In this document: one piece after another, positions 24,801-37,920 of the stretch | Layout: the number at the start of each line of letters is the position of its first letter | How positions within the stretch are numbered: position 1 is the stretch's first letter | Assembly: GCA_950106755.1 (NCBI GenBank) | Contig: OX467082.1 | Location: 16,182,001 to 16,246,000, forward strand | Length of the DNA: 64,000 bases | Source: Climacium dendroides | Lineage: Eukaryota; Streptophyta; Bryopsida; Hypnales; Climaciaceae | Direction: 5' to 3' | Program-made: the position numbers and the translations under genes | Notes under the pieces: model-generated | The model's database searches: none | What the model saw: the letters and a program-made list of their open reading frames with translations, nothing else | What the model was told of the DNA's origin: nothing

Positions 24801-27800
24801 TAATCGTTGTAGGCTTTTCCCATTTGGTGTTGAGCTTCCTCTATTTCCCCTTTGTTGTGGAGGTTGTTGTATTCGTTTTTGGAACCCTCTCTTAAATAAC
24901 TCTATCAATTATTGATCAGATCCATGTCGACGAAACAAAAGGAACACTATTCTTTGCTAGCAGAGCTAACCGTGTCACCAACTGTGCACAAGTCAATGAG
25001 GTGCGTTACGTGGTTTCAATTGAATCAGTTTTTCATTTTTTAAGGACTGGATTGGTCTTTTCGCGTCCCCTTTCTTAAGCATTCTCGCAATGCAACATTG
25101 CCGTGACTGATTCATTCGGATGGGTTGGTTCAGATTATGACCGATGCTGCTCTGCTGAAGCGTCAGAAGAAGGAAATTGAGGAACTCCGTAACAAATTAC
25201 AAGTTAGTAAAGCACACCTCATCTAGCAGTAGACGTTCACCTATTTGATTTCAGTGCAAGTTTCATAGCGAACATGTTCTAAGATATCTGGCTTTTAAAC
25301 TGGATATTGATTTTTTCCATTTAAAAGCGGATTTATGCTGAACATCAACTGTGCTTCGTTAAGTGTTCGTCTGCATGTTCACTTATAACTTCTTTTATTG
25401 CAGGATAATCATTCTGAGCATTGGGATGCTGAGATCCTGAATTTACGAAACGCCCTTCTGAAGGTACTATTGATTCATGGGCTCTGATTCATCAACATAA
25501 ATAATCTTGCTTCTTAGAAAATGCTAATATTTGCCAATGGTGTAGACGGAGCTAGAACGAGAGCGCATGGCTCTCGAGCTGCAGCAAGAGAAGGCGGCAC
25601 AAGCAGAACGTGAGCGACGCTTGAAGGAGCAACAACAGAAGATCGAGAATTTGAGTTCTATGGTCATCAACTCTGCTGTAGACAATCGTGATATCGACAA
25701 GAGAAATAAAAAGGTTAGCACGCTTTCTGACACCTATGTTGACTTCGAAATGCCTTTTAAGTGCCGCAAAGATATTAGCTTGTAATTCTTCAGTGCCTTC
25801 ATGATCAAAGAATAGTTATCGTAGAATTCGATTGCACTGCGTGTCGAACTAACGCTTCTTAAATATGTGTGAGAATTGTAGAACAACCGACGCGAGACCT
25901 GGTGTCCACGAGTACCGTCAATTGAACGCAGTGAACAGGTCAATACTGCTTCACCGCTGCTCTGTCATTTCGGCTTAAATTTTTTACAAGGTTGTCTTTT
26001 TTCGTAAGATAGGAGAGAGAGTAGTGATCAAATCTATCTGACATCGCCAGGGTTTCTCGCTTGCAGCCGCAAGAGATTAAACTTCCCTTTCCGAAGGAAT
26101 CTCCGCTGGTGAAGTCAATGATTTCGACTAGAAGAGAGAAACTCCCACCTCTACCGCCACCATTCGAGAGCCTAATGGAAGAAGAAGACACAGTGCCACC
26201 CTTACTGGAGTTAAATGAAAATGCCTTTGGTGAAGAGTTCCAAAGCCTCCCATCCGATGGCTCTAATCTAGACTCTATCTTCCAGGAGCCCCCTCCTGTT
26301 CTCTTTTGCGAAAGAAAGAGGCGGTCAATGGAGAAGTCAATGGATGATGATGTAAGTATTATCACCTACATAAACTGAAGTTTAACTCTGGCTTTAGCAT
26401 TTTAATTGCTGTGCTTCATACTGGAGGCACCTCTTTAAAGAGACTTCTGGAATATGCTCACAAGTCTTGAAGTCATCATTTTTCGTTAGGATTTTAGATT
26501 TCAGGGTACTTGTCCATTCTTTTTTTCAATTTTGATTCTGAATCCAACATGGATGTTTTTGCAATTTGTGAAGTTTCTCAGACTGTGATTGACTGTATCC
26601 TGCTATATTTGGGGCGAAGTAGAATGCCGATGAGATCCATTTAGACGGAAAGCTAATCAAAATTGTGCTTTTTTGCTATGGTATAGCTAAGGAAGCAGCT
26701 TGGAGATCTACAAGTACAATACGACGATCTCCAGCTTCAGCATGCACTGAAAGTAAGTTGTTTTGACTTCGAGTGCTTGTACTGGAATTGTGTTTTTGGC
26801 CCGATCATTGCGGTTACGGTCAATCGGAGACCATCTCTTTGATTTTGATAATTTTGCGTGATGTGACACACCTGTGCGGAGTTCTTCTGTTTCGGACTGG
26901 TTTTGCTAGACTAAATTGATACCTCTGCAGATGGAGGAAAAAATGCTGGAAATGACGGAGTTGAAGGAGGAATTGGCATTTACGCAGTCCACCGTAATGA
27001 AGGCCCGAAAACTTGAAAAAGTTACTAATGAAGTAGGAGACAAGAGAGGAAGAAGCTTGGACGGCTGGGAGTCTGATTCAAATGTGCAGCAACTGAGGGC
27101 TCAGGTACCATTGGATTTCAAAATTGTCCAAGCAAATTCCACGCATTTCCGACAGGCATTTGTAACAGATTAATGCTGGATCCAGTCATAATAACTAGAA
27201 TTTTTGTTGTGCTTCAGCAGGTGCATATGTTTGTACAGTTCAGGTGCATGTCTTTTCAGTTGAACTTTAAACGGCAGTTCAGATTTAACCAAGATTTTTC
27301 TTAACAGATTCAAAATCTTGAATTGGAGAAATTTTATATGCAGAAGGAGCTGGATACCCTCAAATTGCAAGCTTCAACCGAAGCAAGTTCTACACGTCAT
27401 AATTTGAAGGAGGTACTGTGTCAGGGTTTCAAGGCGTGTTGACTCTTAGTTGCTCTCTTCACTCATGGTGTCTACACTTGTGTTCAGCTGAGTGTTGCTA
27501 GAAGTGCTGGACACTTCTGACGTTTAATTGTAACAGCTAGTCGATCTTCTGTTAGAAACGGTAGTTTCTACGAAATACAGGAAGAATGCCTTATGTTTGA
27601 AGCGTTCTTCCAAGATTCAATTTATGATTTTCTCAATTGGAGGCGCCATAACAGTTTTACCTTAAGTTCACCATTGGAAATCACTTTGCTCTGAATTGCC
27701 AGCTGCAGCAAGAGCTAGAGGAAGCAAGAGATGATGCAGCCAGTGCCAAAGTGGATCTAAGTCTCGCTCTCCAGAAAATTTCCGATTTGCAACGCGACCA

Positions 27801-30800
27801 GGAATTAGGCATGGATCAGCAAGCTGCGTTGGCTGCTCACTTCAATGAATTGACACTTGAGGTCGAAACCACAAAGAGCAATTCTCAAGCCTTCTACATG
27901 GCAGCTGTTGACAGTGCGAATGCGCTCAAGGTTACTCTGATGAACCTTCAGGTAAGCATGAAGACCAAGAGTACTACTCTTTGATTCAGCTGTATAGAGG
28001 TCGAGAATAGTTCTCCTATCAGGCTCTTTTCAAAGTAAATTGTTGATGAATTTGTTCAAGATAAATCGTTGATCGAATTGCTCGTCAATATTAACTGCGA
28101 TGTTGTGCTTTTGTGCATAGATGATTGAGATTTCTCACCATGGTGGTTTTTAGTTTAGGTTGGTGGGAACGCTGACCTCTGGAGGTGTTTTACTGATCCC
28201 CTTTCGATATTATTTCATTTGCATCGTTGTGTTATGCCATCTTGATGGTCTGTTCGTTTTCAGGAATCTGTAATCGATGTGAAGTCTTTGAACGCTGAAT
28301 ATCAGCATTTCGGCAGTCTACAGAGTGATCTTGAAGCCCTCGTGAAGGATCGTGACTCTATGTTGAATGTCCTCCAAACTATGCAAAAGGAAAGAGATGT
28401 TTTTTTTGAGGTTTCGAAATTAGCGCATGCTGACGTGAAGTCACTTGAAGAACTTCGAGAAAGAAACGATGAACTTGAGGCAACTGCATCAGATCTTCTC
28501 GCTGCAAACAAACATATTGCTGATGTTGGCATCGAAATCGCTGAGCTTCAGTCTCTCCTAACTCAACGTGAAAGTCAGCTTCAAGTCCTCGAACAGAATA
28601 TCAAAGATTTGGAAGATGGAGCTGTAGGTGCGATCTCGAAGGCTCATAAGGAAAAACTTGAGGAACGGATCGCGGAACTAGAGCGAGATCTTGAATTGGT
28701 CTCTCAAGAAAAAGCTAGCATTATTTGTAAAGGCGAGACCTTGCATGTAACCATTCAGGTATGCAGTAAACCTAAGATTCATAGAAGTTTTGTCTATCAG
28801 TTTCAGTACTGAAGTTCCGGTAAATCATTTGAACGATTTCTGAGGATTTTACTCTAGCATTACTTTATACTTTCCGAATCAAGGTCTTTGCAGAAAACCG
28901 CATGGATACCTTACATTTTGTAGTTTGGCTCTTCAGCTGCAGTGTTGCATGGTTACCTGTTTGCGCAGGTATTGGAAGGCGAGAGGGATGCACTTATTGA
29001 AACTTCTAAACAAGCACAGGCGGACATCGATCGACTGCAAGGTAAAAGGAGGCAAGAAATCAAAGAGGCCCAAGATAAATTGGAGACTGCATTTTCTGAG
29101 TCTTATCATGCCAAAGAACAGTTAATTGCAATGCGCTCCCTGCTTAGTGAGAAAACTGAAGAGCAGCAAGATCTTCAATTTAAACTTGAGAATTTACAAA
29201 GGGAGGCGACGACCAGCACCAAAGTTCTTGAGGAGAGTATCCAGACTCTTGAGACACAACTCGCTCAAGAGAGCATGAAGTTTGAGGCCTCCAGACGTGA
29301 ATATGAAGAGCTGGTTGCTACCTACGAGGCAACCAACAAAGAGAAATTTGAAATAAGTGAAGTCTGCAATAAGTCCGAAGAGGAAGTCAGTCGTCTATGT
29401 AGAGAGCTTGACATTCAGGTGCAAGCGCTTGCTGAGACTGAGAAGAGACTCGAATCAGGGCGAGTTCTATGCTCGGAGCATGAAAGACGATTGTCTGAGC
29501 TGCATCTAACACTGTCAGAACAGAATGTTGAGCTCGATTCTCTTCGACGCAAGGTTGCCAACCTTTCAGCAGAAAAGGTTTGGTCCCTTTAACGATTTCA
29601 TTTTAGGACATCATGAAATTTCTCCACCGTAGTTATATTTAGTCTGTGGACACGTTCTGTTGTGTTTTGTATTCACTATCGATATTATTTCCTATGGTAT
29701 ATCCACTTTAGCACATCACATATTTGGGTGTTTTACGTTGCAGTGTGCGATGGAAACCTGCTTTGCCGGACATACCCCGGAGTCTATAATTTCTGTTTTA
29801 GAGGAGAAAAGCTTACAGCTTTCAACTGCCGAATGCTCCCTACAGTCAAGCATGGCAGAGCTCGAGAAGTTCAAGCATGAGAGCACAGTTCTGCAGGTGA
29901 AATCCAGAGAACTTCTGATTTAACGCATGGCCATGGCAGATTGTATGTAATCATAAGATGTATTATGCTTTCACAAATGCTTATCGTAGTCACCGTGAGA
30001 CGTTTCAGGGACTGAAGATAAATCTTGAGAAGGAGCTTGCAGAAGCAAGAGCTTACTCTGCGGCAGTGGAACAGAGTCTTTCGGCGGCTGTAAGTACTCT
30101 TGAATCAAAGAACCAGGATAAAGACATTGAAGAGAAAGAGAGAGTTAAGGAAAAGCAGATTCTGCTGGATGCCACGGTCCAGTTGCAAGACAGGATCTCG
30201 TATCTGGAGCGAGAAGCTGACCACTATCAAGTCGAGTTGAAGCAGGTGGAGGGTAGAGTTGCATCTGTGACCTCTGAGCTTGATGATGCAGGAAAGCAAT
30301 TGAATGATGTGCATTCATTGTTGACTGAGAATCAAAAAGAAAGGTTGTTACTACAGCAGAACATTGAAGAGTTGGAGAATCATAAGGTGAACAGTCCTTT
30401 TACTTGTGTAGTGTTCGAGTTTCTGCAATTTGGATGTATTTAGTAAATTCTTAGGGACCATGTTTGAAACATGTAGCTGATACTATTCTGGGTAGGAAAT
30501 TTACTATTCAGGAAATTACAGTTTTAGGGTTTGGGGTTTGGGGGGCAGATGTATGGTAACTAGTATGGGGAAGCCTAATGGCTGCAAAGAGCGTTGATAA
30601 GCCTCTTTGCATCTCTGAAGACTGGAGAGTTAACCACTGTTGTTGATCATACATTCCGACTCTAGGTTGTTATTGTTCACTATTGCTGGACTCCCTATTT
30701 CAAGAAGACTCCTTCTCTAATGGTGTGTCTGTCATTACAGGCTGGGCTGCAGAAATGCTTGAGTATTAAAGATGCTGAATTAGCATCAACATCTGCAGGT

Positions 30801-33800
30801 CTAACAGAAGTTAAAACTAAATTTGAGGTTTGTCAACTTTCTTCATTGACTTCTATTATGTTATTTCAACACAATCGTCATATTGTTCTTTACCGATTAT
30901 CAAGGAGTTTCAGTTTCAGGCGATTGTTATTCCTCATCAGATTAAATAGAATGTGTTCAGTTTGTGTGCTTCATTCTAGCTGAATTTGTTCCTGATCTCA
31001 GAAGTTTTCGTATGTGATCAGGCCTTCCAACAGCAACACAATGCAGAATCGTCTCAGTTAAGGTCAGATATATTGGGCCTGCGCAAGGAGTTGAAGGCTG
31101 CAAAGGCTGCGCCGGGTGCTTTGGAGAAGGAGCGGGATGGCCTGCGTAAAGACTTGGAGAAATTAAAGAGCAAGTTGGGTGATATCGAGGCAAAACTCAA
31201 GTCAACATTAATAGAAAAAAGTAAAGTTGAGGTGGGTGACTTCTGCATCTGCATCCTATGCCACCTACGCAACTATATTTGGTGAAATATTGAGTGAATG
31301 ATCCTCCGTAATATATCACTATTCACCTCTCTGATGAAACGCCGAACCATGTTCTACGTTCATGGACTTGCAGACTGAGAAATTGAACATAGAAAGAGAG
31401 GTGAAACAGCTCCGGCAGAGTACCGCTTTGCTCAACAAGCGTGAGTCGATAGTGGATAAGCGTCGAGAGTCTGTTGCCTGTGGGCTCAGCAAAACCAAGC
31501 AGCAGCTCTCATCTACCGAACATGCATTGCAAATGAAAAACAATGAGCTCGAGAAGACAGCTTTTGATCTTCAGCTTCTCCAGGTATTGTAGGACAAGTA
31601 CCCTGTACGTACTAATTCATATTTCGTAGTTATATTTCATGGTACTTTTCAAGCTATGCACTGGATTTAATAGCGACTGTGTCTCGTTTCTTACTATTCC
31701 CATTTTGTTAATTATAGGACAATTACGCGAAGCTTGAGGCTGACATGCTTGAAACTGAGAATGCCTCTAATATACTGAAGTATAAGCTTACTGAGGCTGA
31801 AAGTGCAATCTCCGTTCTAAGAGATGAGAGAGATGCTGCTACCAGCACCATCGAAAAGATTTCCCAGGAGGTAGAAGATCAATTGGAGCAGACAAGGACT
31901 AGTGTTGCTCAGCTTGATGCTCTTCGCATTGAACACACAGCAATGGTCAGCTATTTTAATATGCTTCTATTTATGCTTCTATTTATTGTTTTGCATTGGT
32001 GGGTTATGACACTCATCGGAGATGTTTGCGATTACCTGTAACGACCGAAATGTAACCTGATCAAATCCTACCATACCAATTTAGCAATTCTTAGAAAGTA
32101 TCTTCTCCTCTATCATCTTAATATTACTTAGGTTCTCTGAGTAACTGGGATAGTGTCCTGGTTCATGACGCCACTCGTGTGTTTTCTGCAGAAGGAGAAG
32201 CTTCTTTTATTCCAAGCAGCGTCTGAAAAGGCTGAAGCAGAAATAAAATCCATTTCCTTGTTAAGGGATGATTTAGCTCGAGTAAGTCCTGGGTTTCGTG
32301 ATGTAAACAGTTGTTAAACTTGTCCATCTGCAGAATGGAATACTTGAATGGCAGATTATTGTTAGAGAAACAGTGATCTTGTGAGAATGCACTATGTATT
32401 GACTGAAAACTTTAACTTTTTAGCAATACTGGTGATTGCTTGCATTTGTGTAAGACGAAAGATTCTGAAAAAACTTATTTTCTGTGTCCTCTGCAGCAAC
32501 TCACAGATGCACACTTTGGATTTGAGGAGGAGAAGGCTGCGTGGGCTTCACAGGAGGGCCTGAAGTATGCCAAGGTTGAGGAACTTGAGCGCGAAATCGT
32601 AAACCTTACGGAGGAGCTTGAAAAGGTAAAGGACTCAAGAAGTTGCATGAAGAAAGACAACAGAAGATAAACTAAATACATTGGAATTTAGATGGACATC
32701 CAAAGACTTTGTGCCTTTCTATTTCGTTCCCTTTCTTGAGATGGTCCTAATGTAAAACTATGGAGGTGGTTTGCATTTTTTTCTGGAAATAGAAATATTC
32801 ACAATTTCCGTTTTGCTCTTGGAATCCAGTTTCAGAAAGCACAAGAAGAGATTATTGCTGCTAAAAACACTCTTCAAGAACAGGTATTGTGCTAAGATTT
32901 ATCTACAACTTGCTTTTCTTCCAACTTCTGGGGTTAAGTCTTCTTGGTTACTGCAGCAAACGGTTATGAGCGTGCATCTTCATTTTACTACCTTATTCTT
33001 GTTGTATTGAGAGACCTACTGTGCTATTAATCTATCTACTGGTGCGCAACAGTGTAGTGAACATCTGTCATTCAGCTCTTTTTGGTCTGACTCAGATTTT
33101 CCATCTCTTTTGTAGCTTAATGAAGCGGAAAATACAGCAAGCAATGCATCAGTGGTTCACCAGGAGCAGCTCGCTAAGCTGGAGCACTCTCTTCAATGTA
33201 ACGAGCGGGAAGGCAACCAATTAAGGCAGCAGGTGAGTCTCTTTTTCGTTCGTCGTCAGTAATTTCTCCTCTGTTTGTATTATATATAGGCGAGGCAATT
33301 TCTATTGGTTGCAGTATCTAACCTCTATCCGATCATCGATCCTTCTGCAGGTCGAACTCCTGAGCTCTAATGTTGAAGAGCAAGTGGAACTGCAGAGAAA
33401 GCTGCAGGAGGAATTGTTTGCTGGCAAAGAGCAGTATGACGCACTCAAAGATGAATTCGAGAAGCGTAAAGAGCTTCTAGTTGTGTCTGAAGTTCTTATC
33501 CAGAGAGAAAGGCAATCCAGCGTGAACCTTGCAGAGGAAGTAAGACAACTGAACAAGATGCTGCAAGAAGCAGAAAAAAAATGTGCAGAACTCCATGACA
33601 GAAATTCTGATTCTGATGCTGCGGTTAGAAAAGAATCAGATGAAAGGATGCAGCTATTGGTGGAAAGAAGTGCACTAGCGGATAGATGTATCATGTTGGA
33701 AGGTCAGATTTCTCAACTTCAAGTCAGTTTCAACGAACGTAGCGACAATGAATCTAGGCTTCTACAGGAGATTCAAAAGTTGAAAGAGGAGCTTCAAAAC

Positions 33801-36800
33801 AATATGGAAGTCTCAACTCAGGTACCCAATGTCTCATTTTGCCAATGTCCTGATTAGCTCATAGCCTATTATCCTGTGGTCTGACAATTTTATTCTACGC
33901 TATCTTTGTCCCAAATTGAATTTGAAATTTGGTCTTGTATAAGCAAGCCGTACCCTCCCGAATTTCTTACAGAAAATTGCTTTTATTGAGCTAATGAACT
34001 AGATCTTCTAATCGTTTGCTGCAACAGAGATCTGAAGTCAGTCGTCGTGCCATTGAACTGGAGACAGCCTGGAACACTGATCGAGAAGTAGCCCGGAAAC
34101 AGGTTCGAATTTAGCCTCTAATGCTCCTGTTGGTCATATTGTTTATTTATGTTTAGCGCGTGTGACGGGCTAATGCCGAAGTGATCCTTTGCTGTTTGTT
34201 TTTTCGTTCTACTGTGCAGGTGGAGAAACTTCAGTCTCAACTGAAGATGTCACATGCAGAAATTGAGTCCCTTCAGACGGAGCTCGATGATGTTGGCATG
34301 AAAGTTAAGAGCTTGTATTTAGAGGTGGATGACATGCAGGCAGCCTTGGACCAATCTAGAACAGAGAAGGCCATGCTCAAGCAACAGATTGCAGACTTGA
34401 ATGCCAGGTTAACTGTTGCATGCTTTTCTTATGTCTATTGGAATCGAGGTCAAGGATGGTGCTTCATTTTTTTGACTGGAGTGAAATAGTGGCCCCAAAA
34501 CGCATGGAGCTATCTCGCTTTTGGAGTCCCGTGACACGTTCCTTATATTGAAAACTGCTTTCCATGTACATTATTGTTAATTTGACCTTGCACTTTCTGG
34601 TAAAGAGACTCTGAAATCTGGAACTCCTCTTTGTTAAACGGATTGTGAAGGTAGTAATTTCAGGTGTGGAACCTAACTACCAGGATTATCTTTAGGGTTT
34701 TGGGAGGATTTCTTATATCCCAGAGCGGAGTGTCTTTTCATTCTGATGGTAATAGTCGTGGAGTAACATTTTGCAGACTATCCAGCCTTGAAGATAAAAA
34801 CGAACAACTGCTGAAGAAAGAGACCCATCTATTGCAGGTTAAACTCTTAATCATAATTAGTGATTTGTGGTATTCCAGCACAGATTTGGTTACATTTGTC
34901 AACTGCCTCTTGACTTAAAAAGGTTGTCGTATTAGGTTGTGCACAGCAAATTGTCCCGATAATCATGGTTCCTGAAAAGACACTCCTAGTGTTATTAGAT
35001 ATTCAGTTGTCATGCTTGTAATCCATCAATGTCTATTTAGTTTATTAAGAACGTTATAAGTTAAGGTTCTCATTGCATTGAATGCCGTGATCACAGGTAA
35101 ATAAGGCGTATTTATTGTCGCGTACGAAGCTCCAAGTTGTACTGGACGCCACTGCTGGTCGATTGGAGGTCGTCCAATCGAATTATGAGATATTGAAGGA
35201 AGCGATTCAAGGATTTGAGGACGATCGCAAGACTGATGCAAATAAGGAAAATGATCGACTTCGAATGCGTATTCAGAACCTCAGGTAAGTCCGAAATATG
35301 ATGGACAGGTACAATTGGTCACGACTTAATGAAGTTTTTAGTCCAGTTTCTAGTCCAAGGCCGAAATGTTGACATTTAATACTGGCCTTTCACGTTCGTG
35401 AGCGTTCTGTTTGCCAAGAAAGAATTTCATTGGTCATTAATTGCATAATAGTCTCTCTTCAGCTTGCGTCTTTTTACCATAGTACTCATGAACCATTAAC
35501 CAACCTCATTGGGCACCTTTTCGTCTTTCGACCAGAGTTTCGGTGGGGATGAAAATCTGGTAAGGGTCAGCAATTAATCATGCTCTTGAATCAGATCTCG
35601 GTGTCAAAGATATGAAGAAGTGCTCAAAGAGGTGAAGAGCAAAAGAGCGTCTCCTGAAGAACAGCAGGAGAGAGAGAACGAGATAGCTGAAATCATGCAA
35701 CAAAACAGTGCCCTACAGCTGCGATTGCAAAAATCAGAAGAAAATGCGAAGGTTGACATTGCTCATGATGTCATTGTTGGTTTCCATCTCCTTTTCTAGA
35801 TGGCACTTCCTTAGTTGTGTAATAATTCGGAGAACTTCAAATTGTGCCTGAACTCATCACCTTTATATGTAGGCGCGAGGGGAGGAGATGATGAAATTGC
35901 ATGAAGTTGTGCAAAGGAAAGAAGAAACGAATTCCAAACTTGAGGTATGTTTTCCGCCGTCGTTGCTCCCTGATGATGATAAATCCTTCAGCATGGGATG
36001 GTTTTACCAAGTTCAGTGGAACTGCTAGGAGATCCCTCACGAAGATTATGGACGCTCTTACCCATGGTCACTCAAACTAGTGTGAGGCACTACAAATTGG
36101 GCAGAATAATGTTCCCTTATATGGGAATTTTCGCCTGCTGGCTTCGTGAGTCTTTTGTTTCGATGCTTGAGATTTTCAAGAATTTACTTGATGATGCTTG
36201 CAGGCGGCTCTTCAGAGGGTTCAAGCTCAAATGCTGAAGCGAGAGAGAGACTTGTATCAGAAGAGCGAATCTCAAACTTCAAGGAAGTTTGAAGGATCAA
36301 CGATGCCAAGTTTAGAGTTTACTACTCCTACGGCTTCCAGACACACTCAAGATGATGCGAATCACACGGATGACGCTAACGGACTTCATAGTAGCACCTT
36401 CGCCTCTAGAAGCAAGGTGGAGCAGTTGAAGCTGCAGGTAGGCATTCTACCCAGTAAAGTCAGTGATTTGTAGTTTCCAAGCAAGCTATAGATCTGATCC
36501 TTCTTCTAATTCCTCCGCTAGTAGTTTGAAGTGGGTGAATTGTAGTGTGTGCGCACTTATTTGTTCAGGGAACCGCTAAGCAGCATTTGAGACCTAAATA
36601 CTTAATGGGCAATTTTCTTTTTAGTTGATCGATTGTAAATAGAAATCATCGCCTCTGAGGTGAGCTTTTTTCTTGTTCCGGTGCGCTGAAAACTGATTTT
36701 GTTGCAGAGCCAAAGTTTGCTGCGGATGTACAAGCAGCCGTGGCGGATCCAAGGCAGTCCAGTTGGCTGTGTGGATGACACAGGCGATCATCCTCCACCT

Positions 36801-37392
36801 TCAGCGACCCTTGATTCACACCGCGAAAACTTGACTGCTCCGGTATGCTCACCCAGACCTCAATACGTCCGTTCGCATGCTTACTGAACATCAAATCCCT
36901 GAAGTAATCAGTTCATAAAAAGCAATGCATCCTGCTTGTTTGTGGATTTTTATGGCATCAGCCTGCAAGCCCGTTGGAGTGAATGATGGGTCTTCCATAT
37001 TTTTGCCGGTGCATTTTTGTGAAGAGTGTTGTAGGCTTACATTCTTCACTATATAACTTTGATGCCAGATTCCGACATGGAAAAGAGCCATGACTGCTGG
37101 AGCTTCCTCGAAAACTGAGTCCCTTCAGCCCTCTAATAGTGTTTTGAGTGAGGACAAACTTCAAGCCTCATCATTCAATACCAGAAGTGTCCCACGTGCT
37201 GCGCTCGTCCCTGTGAACACCCAAAATAAACTAAAGGAATTTGGATTGAAGAGGAGGTTACAAGATTCAGGGACACAGGATACGCTACCAGTGCAGGGTA
37301 TTGATGAAGCGGAGATCAAGCCCTCCGTAACAAGCTCACAGATGCTCCGCAACGTTAGGTTCCGCCAAAGGCTGGAGAAAGAGAATATGTAG
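21829..37392 (+). CDS. KIN7O: CENP-E-type kinesin-7 (KIN-7O-like), N-terminal motor with very long coiled coil
   Basis: 41 exons give 2310 residues, all junctions GT-AG and in phase. Exons: 21829-21973, 22272-22361, 22829-22947, 23055-23168, 23357-23438, 23578-23645, 23834-23920, 24246-24391, 24657-24759, 24920-25000, 25134-25202, 25404-25463, 25546-25713, 25882-25938, 26067-26351, 26687-26752, 26931-27104, 27308-27412, 27703-27951, 28264-28758, 28969-29577, 29744-29896, 30009-30386, 30741-30827, 31022-31231, 31374-31583, 31718-31945, 32192-32281, 32497-32625, 32830-32883, 33116-33232, 33351-33821, 34028-34102, 34220-34407, 34777-34837, 35097-35284, 35595-35751, 35873-35944, 36204-36437, 36708-36842, 37069-37392. 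The motor has the P-loop GQTSSGKT (85-92), switch I SSRSH (197-201), switch II DLAGSE (239-244) and [10 protein letters not shown]; the neck follows at about 345. Residues from about 350 to 2050 are almost all heptad coiled coil, broken by a proline-rich linker (exon 15). The tail is short and basic. CENP-E kinesins carry chromosomes to microtubule plus ends; in mosses kinesin-7 motors also serve other mitotic roles. The protein is far longer than Arabidopsis KIN-7O and nearer animal CENP-E in design. Confidence 0.95.
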
Positions 37393-37920
37393 GCACTTTT
37401 TACAAAGTTACGTTTGTAATTATTTTATTTTCCCCTCCAGGGATTCATCTTGTACAATTATATCAATATCACATTGATTAGCATTCATCACTTCAATAGC
37501 AGTGCACTGTCTCGTGTCTGTAGTCTCCCTACGCTCCAGTAGAAATGTAGACTGTCAGCAAGTTTTGCGTATTTGTGTGATTTTAACCTCTTATAAAGCC
37601 CAGATTCATTGGGAGAGGAAGACGAGGCCCCGAAATTGTAAATACGATCCTTAATAGTGGACTTTTTTGGGTCTGCAACTCATAGGAATCGTATGATAAG
37701 GAGGACTGGACAACAGAATGCACAATGATCCATTTAAATGATACAGAAATTATTCCAGTTTACGCGAAGAGTTTCTCCCCATGTCTGAATTAATAACCTA
37801 AGATGGCTATTTAAACATGCCGAACCAACTCAGTACAAAACTTTCCACAAACTTATGTACACCTTTGGTGGAGGTATTATATATGACCGCTGTTGCCAAA
37901 CTCCAGGTGAGATCAGGCCT
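37393..37920. other. Convergent 3' spacer between kinesin and helicase genes
   Basis: 528 bp between two stop codons. It must hold both 3' UTRs and polyadenylation sites. I see no further gene. The tight tail-to-tail spacing means the transcripts could overlap at their 3' ends. Confidence 0.8.

Noticed and set aside
33315..33350. Alternative in-frame acceptor adding 12 residues to kinesin exon 32
   Set aside because: Both acceptors keep frame, but the extra residues break the coiled-coil pattern; the downstream site was chosen. Alternative splicing remains possible.
33302..33694. 130-codon antisense frame opposite a kinesin exon
   Set aside because: Serine-rich shadow of the coiled-coil coding strand.
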